35,261 nt of DNA. It comes from CAZTPJ01 sp964614515. Lineage in GTDB: Bacteria; Planctomycetota; Phycisphaerae; Phycisphaerales; UBA1924. The notes below the pieces were generated by a model, which was given only the letters and a program-made list of their open reading frames with translations, ran no database searches and was not told where the DNA came from. This document shows positions 23,378 through 31,357 of this stretch, one piece after another. Numbering within the stretch: the first letter of the stretch is position 1; every line of letters begins with the position of its first letter. The DNA lies in the NCBI GenBank assembly GCA_964614515.1, contig CAZTPJ010000036.1:1-35261 (forward strand). Direction: 5' to 3'. Position numbers and translations under genes: made by a program.

Positions 23378-24544
23378 CTACGGCCTATCAGTCAGCCCGA
23401 GCGCTTCGGCGAGTTTGCCGTCGATGGTTCGTGCGCCAGGCTCGCCGCTCGCCAGGGCGAACCCGCCGACATAGTCCCACATCGCCCAGCCGATGTTGTG
23501 TTCGCGAAGCACGGCCGTGACTTCGCGATACCAGTTCAGTCGGCTCTCGCGCGGTGCGGCGACGGCGTGGACGCCGAACTCGCCGCAGTAGATGGCCGTC
23601 GTGTGCTGCTTCGCCCATGTCACAGCGCGCGTGATGCGCTTGCGCAGCGCGTCGGGCGTCCACGGATCATCAGACTCCGCACGCGAAGACCAGCGAAGCG
23701 CATTGGCGGATGCCTCCGGGAATGTCGCGGCCGCACGCTCCAACTCCTCGCGCGTCGCGGGCCACGGCACATCCTTCATGTCGCGCCACGGCGGAAAGCC
23801 CCACTGCGCCGCCTGATGCGTGAAGTTGTGCGGGTCATAGAAGTGAAACGAGTAGACCACGTTGGGATCTTCCAGCGGTGTGAGTTTCAGCAGGCCGTCG
23901 ATGCCGCCGTACTCCGCGCCCGTGGCGATGATCGTGTGCGTGGGCGTTTCGCGTCGCACGGCCGCGGCGATGTGGCGCTGCGCCTCGTGCCAGTGTTGCG
24001 CGTCAAGCAGGTCGTGTGGTTCGTTGACAAGTTCGAGGAAGATGCGGGTCGCATCCGTGTCCGCGAGGTGCCTGGCCAGGGCGCTCCACATGCGCTCCAG
24101 TTCGCCGAATCGCGCTTCATAGTCCGCGCCGCGCGGGCGGATCCACGGCGTGCGGCTCCAGTGCGCATCGACGATCACCGCAAGCCCGGCATCCAGACAT
24201 CGCTGCATCGCGTCGGTATATTCGCGCAGGGGCGCGGCGCGCAGCGACCCGTCCGAATCATCCCACAACCACGAAGGCTCAAACGGCACACGCACATGCG
24301 TCACATCCAGACGCGCGAGTTGCACAAGATCCTCGTGTGTGACATACGCCCGGCGTGCGGCCTCCCCCTGCGCATGCGGAAACCACATCCAGTGTGACAG
24401 GTTCACCCCGCGAGCCAGTCGCGCAAGTCGATCGGGATCAAGGGCCGATGTCTGTTGCACGCGGACGCGGGGCATCGCCACTGCGCCGCTTGCGCCGATC
24501 AGGACCGCCGCGGCCGTGGCGTGCATGAATTCTCGTCGTCTCAT
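23378..24544 (-). CDS. Glycoside hydrolase family 5 (cellulase-type), exported
   Basis: 388 residues with the start at ATG 24544; ATG 24553 is an alternative. The N terminus MRRREFMHATAAAVLIGASG has a twin-Arg motif (RREFM) plus a hydrophobic stretch, indicating Tat export. The (beta/alpha)8 GH5 signatures follow: ARGVNLSHWMWFP, VTHVRVPFEP, VIVDAHW, the acid/base Glu175 in FLELVNEPHD, YSFHFYDPHNFTHQ, and the nucleophile Glu322 in AIYCGEFGV. GH5 enzymes cleave beta-1,4-linked glucans, mannans or related chains; which one cannot be told. A TACGAT -10 box ends 7 nt before ATG 24544, suggesting a leaderless mRNA. It stands alone on the minus strand, divergent from the arsenic operon. Confidence 0.88.
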   Translation of the reverse strand: MRRREFMHATAAAVLIGASGAVAMPRVRVQQTSALDPDRLARLARGVNLSHWMWFPHAQGEAARRAYVTHEDLVQLARLDVTHVRVPFEPSWLWDDSDGSLRAAPLREYTDAMQRCLDAGLAVIVDAHWSRTPWIRPRGADYEARFGELERMWSALARHLADTDATRIFLELVNEPHDLLDAQHWHEAQRHIAAAVRRETPTHTIIATGAEYGGIDGLLKLTPLEDPNVVYSFHFYDPHNFTHQAAQWGFPPWRDMKDVPWPATREELERAAATFPEASANALRWSSRAESDDPWTPDALRKRITRAVTWAKQHTTAIYCGEFGVHAVAAPRESRLNWYREVTAVLREHNIGWAMWDYVGGFALASGEPGARTIDGKLAEALGLTDRP

Positions 24545-24551
24545 GCCAGGC

Positions 24552-24557
24552 ATCGTA
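24552..24557 (-). promoter_or_regulatory. -10-like TACGAT before the GH5 gene
   Basis: Minus-strand TACGAT lies 7 nt upstream of ATG 24544, with no Shine-Dalgarno between. A -35 was not recognised. Confidence 0.4.
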
Positions 24558-24638
24558 CCGGAAGTTGGCTGCGTGCGTCGCGGCTTCGGCCGATAACTCG
24601 GGAATGTTGGTGTCCGCGACGTTTTTCCGACCGGGGAC

Positions 24639-24667
24639 TTGACAATGGCGGACTCATCGACAATACT
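24639..24667 (+). promoter_or_regulatory. Promoter of the arsenic operon
   Basis: TTGACA (24639-24644), a 17-bp spacer and AATACT (24662-24667). The -10 ends 6 nt before the arsR ATG at 24674, so the transcript should begin at or next to the start codon. Confidence 0.75.
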
Positions 24668-24685
24668 TGCATTATGGTGCAAGTA
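24664..24685. promoter_or_regulatory. ArsR operator overlapping the arsR start codon
   Basis: TACTTGCA (24664-24671) and TGCAAGTA (24678-24685) form a perfect 8-bp inverted repeat with a 6-bp centre, TTATGG, which contains the ATG. It overlaps the -10 box, so bound repressor would block promoter opening. Confidence 0.75.
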
Positions 24686-25072
24686 AGCAAATCACGCCCG
24701 CTCACGCCCCGCCAGGCGGCCCGGCGCAAGGCCCCCGTGGATGCCCTGTTGTCGGCGGACCTGTTCAAGGCACTGGGCGATCCGACGCGCCTGCGGCTGC
24801 TGGCGTGCATGATGAAGTGCGGGCGGGCGTGCGGCGTGACTGAAGTCGCCGCCTGCTGCGCTGTGGACCTCTCGGTCGTCTCGCGGCATCTTCAGATTCT
24901 CGAGCGGGCCGGCGTGGTCAGCGCGGCCAAGTCCGGACGGGCCGTGATGTACACCGTCGAGTTCGCGTCGCTGTGCAACACGCTGCGCTCGCTGGCCAGC
25001 GCGATTGAGACGTGCTGCCCGCCGGGCGAATCGTGCGGCTGCGCGGAAGGGGGCACATGTGACTCGCCGTGA
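24674..25072 (+). CDS. arsR: Arsenic-responsive ArsR repressor
   Basis: 132 residues from ATG 24674; the longer upstream frame runs through the GH5 promoter region and is not coding. The winged helix shows LFKALGDPTRLRLLACMM, then CCAVDLSVVSRHLQILERAGVVSAAKSGRAVMYTV. Cys residues that could bind arsenite are plentiful: two in MMKCGRACGV at the start of the recognition region, CC just before the recognition helix, and a C-terminal cluster CCPPGESCGCAEGGTC. The C-terminal group resembles the inducer sites of atypical ArsR proteins. It is the first gene of arsR-arsC-arsM, with an overlapping promoter and operator, so it should repress itself until arsenite binds. It overlaps arsC by 14 nt. Confidence 0.9.
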   Translation: MVQVSKSRPLTPRQAARRKAPVDALLSADLFKALGDPTRLRLLACMMKCGRACGVTEVAACCAVDLSVVSRHLQILERAGVVSAAKSGRAVMYTVEFASLCNTLRSLASAIETCCPPGESCGCAEGGTCDSP

Positions 25073-25526
25073 TGACACATCACCCATCGTTCGTCCGCTG
25101 CGCGTGCTCTTTCTGTGTACGGGCAACTCGTGTCGCAGCCAGATGGCCGAGGGCTGGGCCAGGGCGCTGCGCGGCGGCGCGATCGAGGCGTACTCGGCCG
25201 GAACGAAGCCACATGGATTGAACCCGTTGGCCGTGCGAGCCATGCAGGAAGCGGGCGTGGACATTTCGAGCCACTCGTCGAAGCGTCCGGAGCAGATCGA
25301 TGCGCCCATCGACATCGTGGTGACGGTGTGTGATGCGGCCAATGAGGCGTGTCCGGTCATACCCGGCGCTCGCACGACCCACGTCGGCTTTGACGATCCA
25401 CCCCGGTTGGCGAAGAACGCGGCCAGCGAGGAAGAGGCCATGCGCCACTATCGCCGTGTGCGCGATGAGATCCGCGCGTTCATCGAAACGCTCCCCGAAG
25501 CATTCACCAAGAGTTCAACCACTTGA
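25059..25526 (+). CDS. arsC: Arsenate reductase, thioredoxin-coupled (LMW phosphatase type)
   Basis: 155 residues from GTG 25059, preceded by AGGGGG and overlapping the end of arsR. ArsC reduces arsenate to arsenite. The phosphatase loop is FLCTGNSCRSQMAEGWAR with nucleophile Cys20 and Arg26. The second and third redox Cys are Cys91 and Cys98 in VVTVCDAANEACPV, spaced seven apart as in the Staphylococcus thioredoxin-type enzyme (Cys10, Cys82, Cys89). This separates it from the glutaredoxin-type ArsC and from ordinary tyrosine phosphatases. Two Asp-Pro elements (FDDPPR) close the active site. Gene order arsR-arsC-arsM supports the assignment. Confidence 0.92.
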   Translation: MTRRDDTSPIVRPLRVLFLCTGNSCRSQMAEGWARALRGGAIEAYSAGTKPHGLNPLAVRAMQEAGVDISSHSSKRPEQIDAPIDIVVTVCDAANEACPVIPGARTTHVGFDDPPRLAKNAASEEEAMRHYRRVRDEIRAFIETLPEAFTKSSTT

Positions 25527-25546
25527 CACAACGGAAAGGAACAACC

Positions 25547-26509
25547 ATGTCACATGAAACTGACACCCCCTGCTGCGGCCCGACGTGCTGCGGCGGAACC
25601 GCGACAAAGGTCGCGCCACAATCAGAAGTGGCCGACACGATCCGCGAGAAGGTGCGCGAGGGCTATGCAAAGATCGCGCAGACCAGCTCGTGGTCGGCGG
25701 CCCAGGCGCTGACGAGGGAACCCGCCGCATCATCGTGCTGCGGGCCGACGGCCGGCGGCGGATGCTGCGGATCTTCTGATCTTTCGCCGGAACAGATCGC
25801 CATGGCCGTGGGATACTCCGCCGAAGAACTCGCCGCAACGCCCGAGGCCGCGAACATGGGCTTGTCCTGCGGCAACCCCACCGCGATCGCTTCGCTCAAG
25901 CCGGGCGAAGTCGTGCTTGACCTCGGCTCCGGGGGCGGATTCGACTGCTTCATCGCGGGGCCGAAGGTCGGCGCGAGCGGGCGCGTGATCGGCGTGGACA
26001 TGACGCCGGACATGGTGAGCAAGGCGCGCCGGAGTCTCGCGTGGTATCGCGACAAGTCGGGCCTGAGCAACGTCGAGTTTCGCCTTGGCGAGATTGAGAA
26101 TCTGCCGGTGGCGGATGCGTCGGTGGATGTGGTGATCTCCAACTGCGTGTTGAATCTTTCGCCCGACAAGGCGCGTGTGTGGCGGGAGATCGCGCGGGTG
26201 CTCAAGCCGGGTGGGCGCGTGGCCGTGTCGGACCTCGCGCTGCTGCGCCCATTGCCGGAATCCGTGCAGCGCGATGTTGAGGCGCTGGTGGGTTGCATCG
26301 CGGGCGCAGCGCTGGTGGAAAAGACTCGCACGTGGGCCACGGCCGCGGGCCTGACCGACATCGTGCTCACGCCCAAGCCCGAGTACATCGAAGCGATGAC
26401 GAACTGGCAGGATCCGCTGTATCAGCGCATCATCGAGAAACTGCCCGCTGGATCAAAGGCGAGCGACTTCATCACGAGTTTGGATGTTTCGGCGCGAAAG
26501 GCCCGGTAA
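25547..26509 (+). CDS. arsM: Arsenite S-adenosylmethionine methyltransferase
   Basis: 320 residues from ATG 25547 with AAAGGA upstream, 20 bp after arsC. ArsM methylates arsenite stepwise to volatile or less toxic methylarsenicals. The SAM site is VVLDLGSGGGFDCFIAG; the conserved arsenite-binding Cys lie in MGLSCGNP, VISNCVLNL and VGCIAGA. The N terminus has extra Cys-rich stretches, CCGPTCCGG at residues 9-17 and SCCGPTAGGGCCGSS near 64-78, which are candidate As(III)-capturing sites or chaperone-like motifs. The central helices REGYAKIAQTSS match the family's start. Product would be made in the cytoplasm; no permease (ArsB/Acr3) is encoded in the window. Confidence 0.92.
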   Translation: MSHETDTPCCGPTCCGGTATKVAPQSEVADTIREKVREGYAKIAQTSSWSAAQALTREPAASSCCGPTAGGGCCGSSDLSPEQIAMAVGYSAEELAATPEAANMGLSCGNPTAIASLKPGEVVLDLGSGGGFDCFIAGPKVGASGRVIGVDMTPDMVSKARRSLAWYRDKSGLSNVEFRLGEIENLPVADASVDVVISNCVLNLSPDKARVWREIARVLKPGGRVAVSDLALLRPLPESVQRDVEALVGCIAGAALVEKTRTWATAAGLTDIVLTPKPEYIEAMTNWQDPLYQRIIEKLPAGSKASDFITSLDVSARKAR

Positions 26510-26584
26510 ACACGATGAATCGAAAGCGCTGAAAGCTTGACGATGGCGGTGACACAAGAGTCTCGCGTGTGTCCTTCGATCAGG

Positions 26585-27031
26585 TCATGCCTCAGCAACC
26601 CCGTGGTTTTCGAGGAACTGGGTAAGGCGCAAGATTTCAACGCCGCGCCATGGATGCAAAACCAGCAGGTCTTTATCTTCAGTCACGATAGCGTCCGCCA
26701 AGCCCGCGTGGGCAAGCGACAGAACATAGTCGTCGTGGGGATCCCGGCAATCGCCAATCGCTTCAAGCTCGACCTCAACCGCGACGCCGTATCGCTCGAT
26801 TCGGCGGACTAGTTCATCCACGGCCTCAGGCGTGATCGCCAGCCTGGGTCGGGCGGCAACCGCACGAAGTTCTGCAACCTGCCGCGCGTGATACACAATC
26901 AAATGGTCGAGAGGCGCAGACATAAAGAAACGTCGCGCTGGCCCTTGCGAGAGCAGCGCGCGGATCATCACGTTGGTGTCAACGACCAGTCGCACCGTTT
27001 CCGTTCCGTCGTTGTTCTCGACGGATTGCAT
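26585..27031 (-). CDS. PIN-domain toxin-like nuclease
   Basis: 148 residues from ATG 27031; GTG 26992, 14 bp before the antitoxin stop, is an alternative with GGAACGGA upstream. PIN domains are magnesium-dependent RNases of VapC/PIN-COG toxins. Acidic residues expected in the active site are visible: the first Asp in RLVVDTNVMIRALL, a Glu in AVDELVRRIERYG and Asp residues in DCRDPHDDYVLSLA and DAIVTEDKDLL. The order fits the single-domain 'putative toxin-antitoxin system toxin component, PIN family'. It overlaps the antitoxin-like gene by 53 bp (or 14 bp with the alternative start), so the two are co-translated. Confidence 0.85.
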   Translation of the reverse strand: MQSVENNDGTETVRLVVDTNVMIRALLSQGPARRFFMSAPLDHLIVYHARQVAELRAVAARPRLAITPEAVDELVRRIERYGVAVEVELEAIGDCRDPHDDYVLSLAHAGLADAIVTEDKDLLVLHPWRGVEILRLTQFLENHGVAEA

Positions 27032-27221
27032 CCACTTCCGTCTGAATCTCCTCATCAGTCGGGGTGGGCAACGGACCACGACGCTGATCCGCCTGGGACA
27101 GCACGGCGTCAAATCGCTCCGCCAACAACCCGTCAACCAAGGCCCGACGGTCCTCGGCCGGGAGTTGACGCGCCAGGTCAAGCAACTGCGCCACCGTAAT
27201 GGGAATCGTCAAGCGAGCCAT
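26979..27221 (-). CDS. Antitoxin-like protein partner of the PIN toxin
   Basis: 80 residues from ATG 27221. It opens with TIPITVAQLLDLARQLPAED, a helical region such as appears in small antitoxins, and ends in a basic/acidic helix DEEIQTEVDAIRREQRRN that could mask the nuclease. No ribbon-helix-helix or SpoVT signature is certain. The assignment rests on size, position and overlap with the PIN gene. It is immediately downstream of the nadE stop on the same strand, so nadE transcription may read into it. Confidence 0.7.
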   Translation of the reverse strand: MARLTIPITVAQLLDLARQLPAEDRRALVDGLLAERFDAVLSQADQRRGPLPTPTDEEIQTEVDAIRREQRRNGNGATGR

Positions 27222-27265
27222 AGCAAGGAATCCTAGTACGGGCCTCATGGAGCATCCACACGCCC

Positions 27266-29026
27266 TCAAAGCCACCGCTGCGCAATCGGAAACCGACGTC
27301 CCGCGCCAAATGCGACGCTGGTGACTTTCAATCCCGTCGCCAGTTGTCGCCGTTTGAACTCCGCGCGGTCGATCATCCGCACGATACGCTCGACCGTCGA
27401 GAGATCAAACCCCGTCTCCTCGGCGATGCGCTGTGGCGAAGCCTGGGTCTCAACCGCTCGCGCGATGATCGCGTCGAGCACGTCGTATGGTGGGAGCGAA
27501 TCCTGATCCGTCTGATCCGGCCGCAGTTCCGCGCTGGGCGCCTTGGTGATGGACCGCTCGGGGATCGGCTCTCGCGCGAAGCCGCACGCCGCGTGATTTG
27601 CGTTCATCCACCGCGCAAGTCCATACACCTGCATCTTCGCGACGTCGGACAACATCGCCAGACCGCCGTTCATGTCGCCGTAGAGCGTGCAATACCCCAC
27701 CGCCAGTTCAGACTTGTTCCCCGTCGTGAGCACCAGCGCTCCCGTGCGATTCGACACGCCCATGAGCAGCAGTCCGCGTATGCGCGACTGCACATTCTCA
27801 TCGGTCAGATCCGGTCGTTGCTCGCCGAGCGTGGCCAGATCGGCGGCCGCGAACTGTGGATCGAGAATGCTCGCGATCGCGCGGTGCGCATCGTCGATCG
27901 GCAGCGTCCACAACTCGATGCCCAGTCGCGCGGCCAGGTCCGCCGCATCCTCAAGCGAATGCGAGGATGAAAATCGACTCGGCATGCGCACGCCGGTGAC
28001 GTTCGCCGCGCCCAGCGCGGCCACGGCGATCGCGGCCGTCACGGCTGAATCAATCCCGCCGGACAACCCGATCAGCGCTTTGGTAAAGCCGGTCTTGGTG
28101 AGATAATCGTGCGTCCCCAGGCGCAGCGCGTGAAACAGCAGGTGTTCATTCGCCGCCGACAGCAGCGGATCGATCGTCGGACGCAGCGGGCTGCGCAGTG
28201 CGGGGCCGACGTGGTTGAACGGGATGTCGGCGATCAACACATGCTCGACGAAGCCCGGCGCGGCGTCGAGCAGCGAGCCATCCGGCCCGATGACGACCGC
28301 GTGACCATCGAACACAAGATCATCATTCCCCCCGACCTGATTGACCGCCGCGACGAAGATCTGATGCATCACGGCGTGCTTGCGCACCAGGCGTCGATGC
28401 CGCTCGCCTTTGCCCAGCACAAACGGACTGGCCGAGGGCACGGCCAGGATCTGCGCACCATGGCGCACGGCCTCGGCCACGGGATCGGGTCGATTGAGGT
28501 AGTGCGCCGCGAACCCCGCATCCTCACCCTTCCACAGATCTTCGCAGATCGCCAGCCCCACGCGGGCCGTCCCCTCCTCGCCGCGACACGGGACATCAAT
28601 CACCACCGCGCGATCCCCGCCCTCAAAGTACCGATCCTCATCAAACACGTCATACGTCGGCAGCAATCGCTTGTCGTAGTAATCGACCAGCGCGCCGTCG
28701 CAATACGCCAGGAGTGAGTTGGCCAAAGGGCCGACCGTGTCGCCGTCGGGCGCATCGCCAGAGTCCATGGGCAACGGACACCCGAAGATGAGCGTGATGT
28801 CCCGTGATGCGGTTGTGCCCAGTTCCCGGGCCGCACGCGTACACTCCGTCACGAATCCTTCGCGAAGGAGCAGATCCTTGGGCGGGTATCCGCTGATGGC
28901 CAGTTCGGGAAACACGACGAGGTCGGCGCCGTGGTCTCGCGCCTGGGCGGCAAAGTCGGCCATCCGCGCCGCGTTGCCTCGAACATCTCCAACCACCGCG
29001 TTGAACTGCACAAGGGCGATTCGCAT
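27266..29026 (-). CDS. nadE: Glutamine-dependent NAD+ synthetase
   Basis: 586 residues from ATG 29026; the longer upstream frame crosses the divergent gene and is not coding. It makes NAD+ from nicotinic acid adenine dinucleotide with ATP, taking ammonia from glutamine. The N-terminal nitrilase-like glutaminase (about 1-270) starts RIALVQFNAVVGDV and shows the Glu-Lys-Cys triad in VFPELAISGYPP, YYDKRLLPTYDVFDE and LAICEDLWKGED. The C-terminal synthetase domain has the ATP loop ALIGLSGGIDSAVTAAI, then LTTGNKSELAVGYCTLYGDMNGG, and ends in TSVAFGAGRRFPIAQRW. This two-domain form does not need free ammonia. A TACGAT -10 element lies 8 nt upstream of the start with no Shine-Dalgarno between. Confidence 0.95.
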   Translation of the reverse strand: MRIALVQFNAVVGDVRGNAARMADFAAQARDHGADLVVFPELAISGYPPKDLLLREGFVTECTRAARELGTTASRDITLIFGCPLPMDSGDAPDGDTVGPLANSLLAYCDGALVDYYDKRLLPTYDVFDEDRYFEGGDRAVVIDVPCRGEEGTARVGLAICEDLWKGEDAGFAAHYLNRPDPVAEAVRHGAQILAVPSASPFVLGKGERHRRLVRKHAVMHQIFVAAVNQVGGNDDLVFDGHAVVIGPDGSLLDAAPGFVEHVLIADIPFNHVGPALRSPLRPTIDPLLSAANEHLLFHALRLGTHDYLTKTGFTKALIGLSGGIDSAVTAAIAVAALGAANVTGVRMPSRFSSSHSLEDAADLAARLGIELWTLPIDDAHRAIASILDPQFAAADLATLGEQRPDLTDENVQSRIRGLLLMGVSNRTGALVLTTGNKSELAVGYCTLYGDMNGGLAMLSDVAKMQVYGLARWMNANHAACGFAREPIPERSITKAPSAELRPDQTDQDSLPPYDVLDAIIARAVETQASPQRIAEETGFDLSTVERIVRMIDRAEFKRRQLATGLKVTSVAFGAGRRFPIAQRWL

Positions 29027-29034
29027 CGGACTCG

Positions 29035-29040
29035 ATCGTA
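29035..29040 (-). promoter_or_regulatory. -10-like TACGAT before nadE
   Basis: Minus-strand TACGAT sits 8 nt from the nadE ATG, in the 27-bp gap shared with the divergent gene. Its complement overlaps the ribosome binding region (AGGAGG) of that gene. Confidence 0.4.
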
Positions 29041-29053
29041 GGAGGAATCCGTG

Positions 29054-29986
29054 ATGCGATGGGTGATGAGTTGTGCGGCGGTCATCGCGATCGTCGTCCC
29101 GGCCATGGGACAGGCGATCGTGTTGCATCCCGCGTTCGTGCTTGAGCAGACGGTGCGATACGAACTATCGGCGGAGATGCGAACGACCGTCGGCGACACG
29201 CCGAGTCAGACGCTGTCGCAGCGGGCCGAGGTCCGCGCGACACCGATCCGCCATGAGGAGGGGGGGGCGGTGGTCCTGCGCGTGGCGTTTGCGTCGATCG
29301 AGGCCGTCAAGGGGGGGGAGCGCGTGCTGTGGCGCGAAGGTGAAGGCCTCGCGAAACCCGAGGCGATCGAAGAGGGGGGGGAGGCCGAGCCGACCGCGTT
29401 CGCGCGAGTCGTCGAGTCGCTTGGCGCCACGCCGCTGGAACTCGAGATTTCGCGGACGGGCGAGATTCGCGAACTTCGCGGCCTTGGACGGCTCGTCGTC
29501 GATGCGCGGCGCATCGGCGAGCCGACGCTGCTCGAATCGCTCGGCGCGCTCTCGCCCACCGCGCTCGAAGAGACGCTGGGCTTGTTATGGGAAGTCGATG
29601 TCGAATCACCGGCAAACGGCCGCAGCGTCGGCGATGCCTGGTCACGCGGGCGAGCGATTGACTTCGGGGGAGGGTGGCGCGCGGCGATCAACACGCGATT
29701 GACGCTGGCGTCGGTGAGTGCCGCCACGGCCGTGGTTGAGGGCACGCCACGAACGGACCTTCGCCCGCCCGACCGCGAACTGTCGCCGACGGAACCGCGG
29801 CTTGAGGTCGATGGCGAAACGGGTCACACGCGGCTGACATGGGATGTCGAACTGGGCCAAGTGATCGAGCGCGTGGATGAACGCGCGGCGACATGGCGTG
29901 CCGTCGTCGACGGCGGGCTGTTGCGATCCGAAGCACGCGTGGAATCGCGGACGCATTGGAAGCGCACGGCCGACACAATCCCCTGA
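29054..29986 (+). CDS. Secreted hypothetical protein
   Basis: 310 residues with ATG 29054; GTG 29051 is also possible, both using AGGAGG at 29040-29045. A signal peptide (RWVMSCAAVIAIVVPAMGQA) gives export. The rest alternates strands and acidic loops: a stretch FVLEQTVRYELSAEMRTTV, a region VVLRVAFASIEAVKGGERVL, FDFGGGWRAA-like core (IDFGGGWRAAINTRLTLASV), and a final LEVDGETGHTRLTWDVELG then VDGGLLRSEARVESRTHW. The pattern resembles all-beta secreted proteins with repeated 'two-strand + loop' units, but I do not recognise the family. Three G8 tracts (29260-29267, 29311-29318, 29374-29381) each encode Gly-Gly. The gene is divergent from nadE. Confidence 0.75.
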   Translation: MRWVMSCAAVIAIVVPAMGQAIVLHPAFVLEQTVRYELSAEMRTTVGDTPSQTLSQRAEVRATPIRHEEGGAVVLRVAFASIEAVKGGERVLWREGEGLAKPEAIEEGGEAEPTAFARVVESLGATPLELEISRTGEIRELRGLGRLVVDARRIGEPTLLESLGALSPTALEETLGLLWEVDVESPANGRSVGDAWSRGRAIDFGGGWRAAINTRLTLASVSAATAVVEGTPRTDLRPPDRELSPTEPRLEVDGETGHTRLTWDVELGQVIERVDERAATWRAVVDGGLLRSEARVESRTHWKRTADTIP

Positions 29987-30079
29987 GTGCAGGCCGGAAT
30001 ATGCGGACTCTTGATGGGGTTTGTATCTGCAACCCTCTGCATTGAAACCCCTTATGTCCTGAAATTCGTTGGGCGCCAC
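29987..30079. other. Spacer before the dockerin gene cluster
   Basis: No gene or repeat was recognised here. AT-richer sequence leads into a clear promoter at 30080. The 222-bp leader that follows (30115-30336) also has no ORF; it contains a G-rich stretch and the GGAAGGAG ribosome site of the first dockerin-type gene. Confidence 0.5.
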
Positions 30080-30108
30080 TTGACGAATGGTGGGTGTTTC
30101 GGTATTCT
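30080..30108 (+). promoter_or_regulatory. Promoter of first dockerin-type gene
   Basis: TTGACG (30080-30085), 17-bp spacer and TATTCT (30103-30108). A transcript would start near 30115 and carry a leader of about 220 nt. Confidence 0.7.
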
Positions 30109-30336
30109 GAACGCAGACCGGTGGTTCAGGACACGCCATCTGAGGTGGTTGGCGTGGTGAGAGCGGAGCCTGATCGCCGGGGGGAAGGGCAGATCAAGAG
30201 TTCGTCTCTTATTCAAATTGTTTTTGTACCCAAGCGTTGAGTTGCGCTCGCGGTCGGTTTCCCGGCCGGGGCGCGTGTCTTGATTCGTCCGTCGCATCGT
30301 GCGCCGGATTCATTTGTGGAAGGAAGGAGTCTCGAG

Positions 30337-31113
30337 ATGATGAAGACAACTGTTTCGATGGCGGCGTTGTTGGTCGTGGCGGCTGGCGCGTCAGCCCAGG
30401 TGACGCCGATCGGGCCGTTCACTGGCGCTGAGTCGGAGAATTTTGCCACTGTCGGGCAGTGGCCGCCGAATGGTCCCTGCACCTTCTGTGTTTCGATTGA
30501 CATGTTCCCCAGTGCGCTCGCGACGGTGTCATCACCCCAGGGCGGCGCGAACATGCACGTCACGGGCGGTTGGGGCTTCCAGTGCTCGATGCAGGCACGC
30601 CCCGGTTCCCCGCGGCTCTTCGCCAGCACAGGCGGCGGCGGCGTGAACTGGGACTTCGCGGCTGGCATGGAGCCGGGTCGCTTTGGCGGCTACTTCGGCC
30701 ACTTCAACCCCGGCGCGGGCGACGCCACCGTCAACTTCTTTGACACCAACGGCCAGCAGGTCGGATCCGAAGTGATCGCACTTGCTCCGGCGTCGTGCAC
30801 ATGGAACTGGTACGGCTGGGAGTTCAGCGTCGCCATCGGTCGCATTCAGGTCGTGAGCAACTACTCCGGCGGCGGCTACATCGCGCACGACGACATGGAG
30901 TGGGATCCGTTCACCGGCGGGCCGTGCTACCCCGACTGCGACACTTCCACCGGCCCCGGCGTGCTGGACATCTTCGACTTCCTCTGCTTCGGCAACCGCT
31001 TCTCTTCTGGCGACCCCTACGCCTGTGACTGCGACACCAGCACGGGTCCGGGCGTGTGCGACATCTTCGACTTCCTCTGCTTCGGCAACGAGTTCAACGC
31101 GGGCTGCCCATAA
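30337..31113 (+). CDS. Secreted protein with C-terminal GC-type dockerin domain (paralog 1)
   Basis: 258 residues from ATG 30337 (GGAAGGAG upstream; 30340 is also in frame). Signal peptide to about residue 20 (VSMAALLVVAAGASA). The mature part begins QVTPIGPFTGAESENF and forms a predicted beta-sandwich; shared points with the next gene are GWGFQCSM, FGGYFGHF, WYGWEFS and HDDMEWD. The last 62 residues (30925-31110) are the double-loop domain: two copies of DCDTSTGxGVxDIFDFLCFGN. Each has Asp at positions 1, 3 and 12 and Ser at 5 of a 12-residue calcium-type loop, plus eight Cys in total. The domain is the GC-type dockerin known from Phycisphaerales surface proteins; its role there (surface attachment) is not proven. 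It is followed by a strong terminator. Confidence 0.88.
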   Translation: MMKTTVSMAALLVVAAGASAQVTPIGPFTGAESENFATVGQWPPNGPCTFCVSIDMFPSALATVSSPQGGANMHVTGGWGFQCSMQARPGSPRLFASTGGGGVNWDFAAGMEPGRFGGYFGHFNPGAGDATVNFFDTNGQQVGSEVIALAPASCTWNWYGWEFSVAIGRIQVVSNYSGGGYIAHDDMEWDPFTGGPCYPDCDTSTGPGVLDIFDFLCFGNRFSSGDPYACDCDTSTGPGVCDIFDFLCFGNEFNAGCP

Positions 31114-31357
31114 GTTGAGTCGATTCGTTCTCCCCTTGCTTTCAAGCCCCGGGCAACTTGCCCGGGGTTTTTTCGTGCGATGGTGCCCGGTCACGTTGTC
31201 TGTCAATGCTTGAGTCCGCAGAGGCAACCCAATTCTTGGTGGTTGTATGTGTGGGCGTTGGCGACTTGTCGGAGGCATTGGATCGGAAAGCCGGCGACTG
31301 GAGTTCGGAACGATGGCGCTGTCTGCAGGAGCGCCCAAGATTGACGCGTTCCGGCCC
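31114..31357. other. Intergenic region after paralog 1
   Basis: After the terminator the sequence 31174-31357 has no credible gene. TTGACG near 31341 and the TTGACA at 31358 begin the promoter region of the next gene. Confidence 0.5.
31147..31173 (+). terminator. Intrinsic terminator of paralog 1
   Basis: CCCCGGGC...GCCCGGGG forms an 8-bp GC stem around a short AACTT loop (31147-31167), followed by TTTTTT (31168-31173). This is a textbook Rho-independent terminator. Confidence 0.9.
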
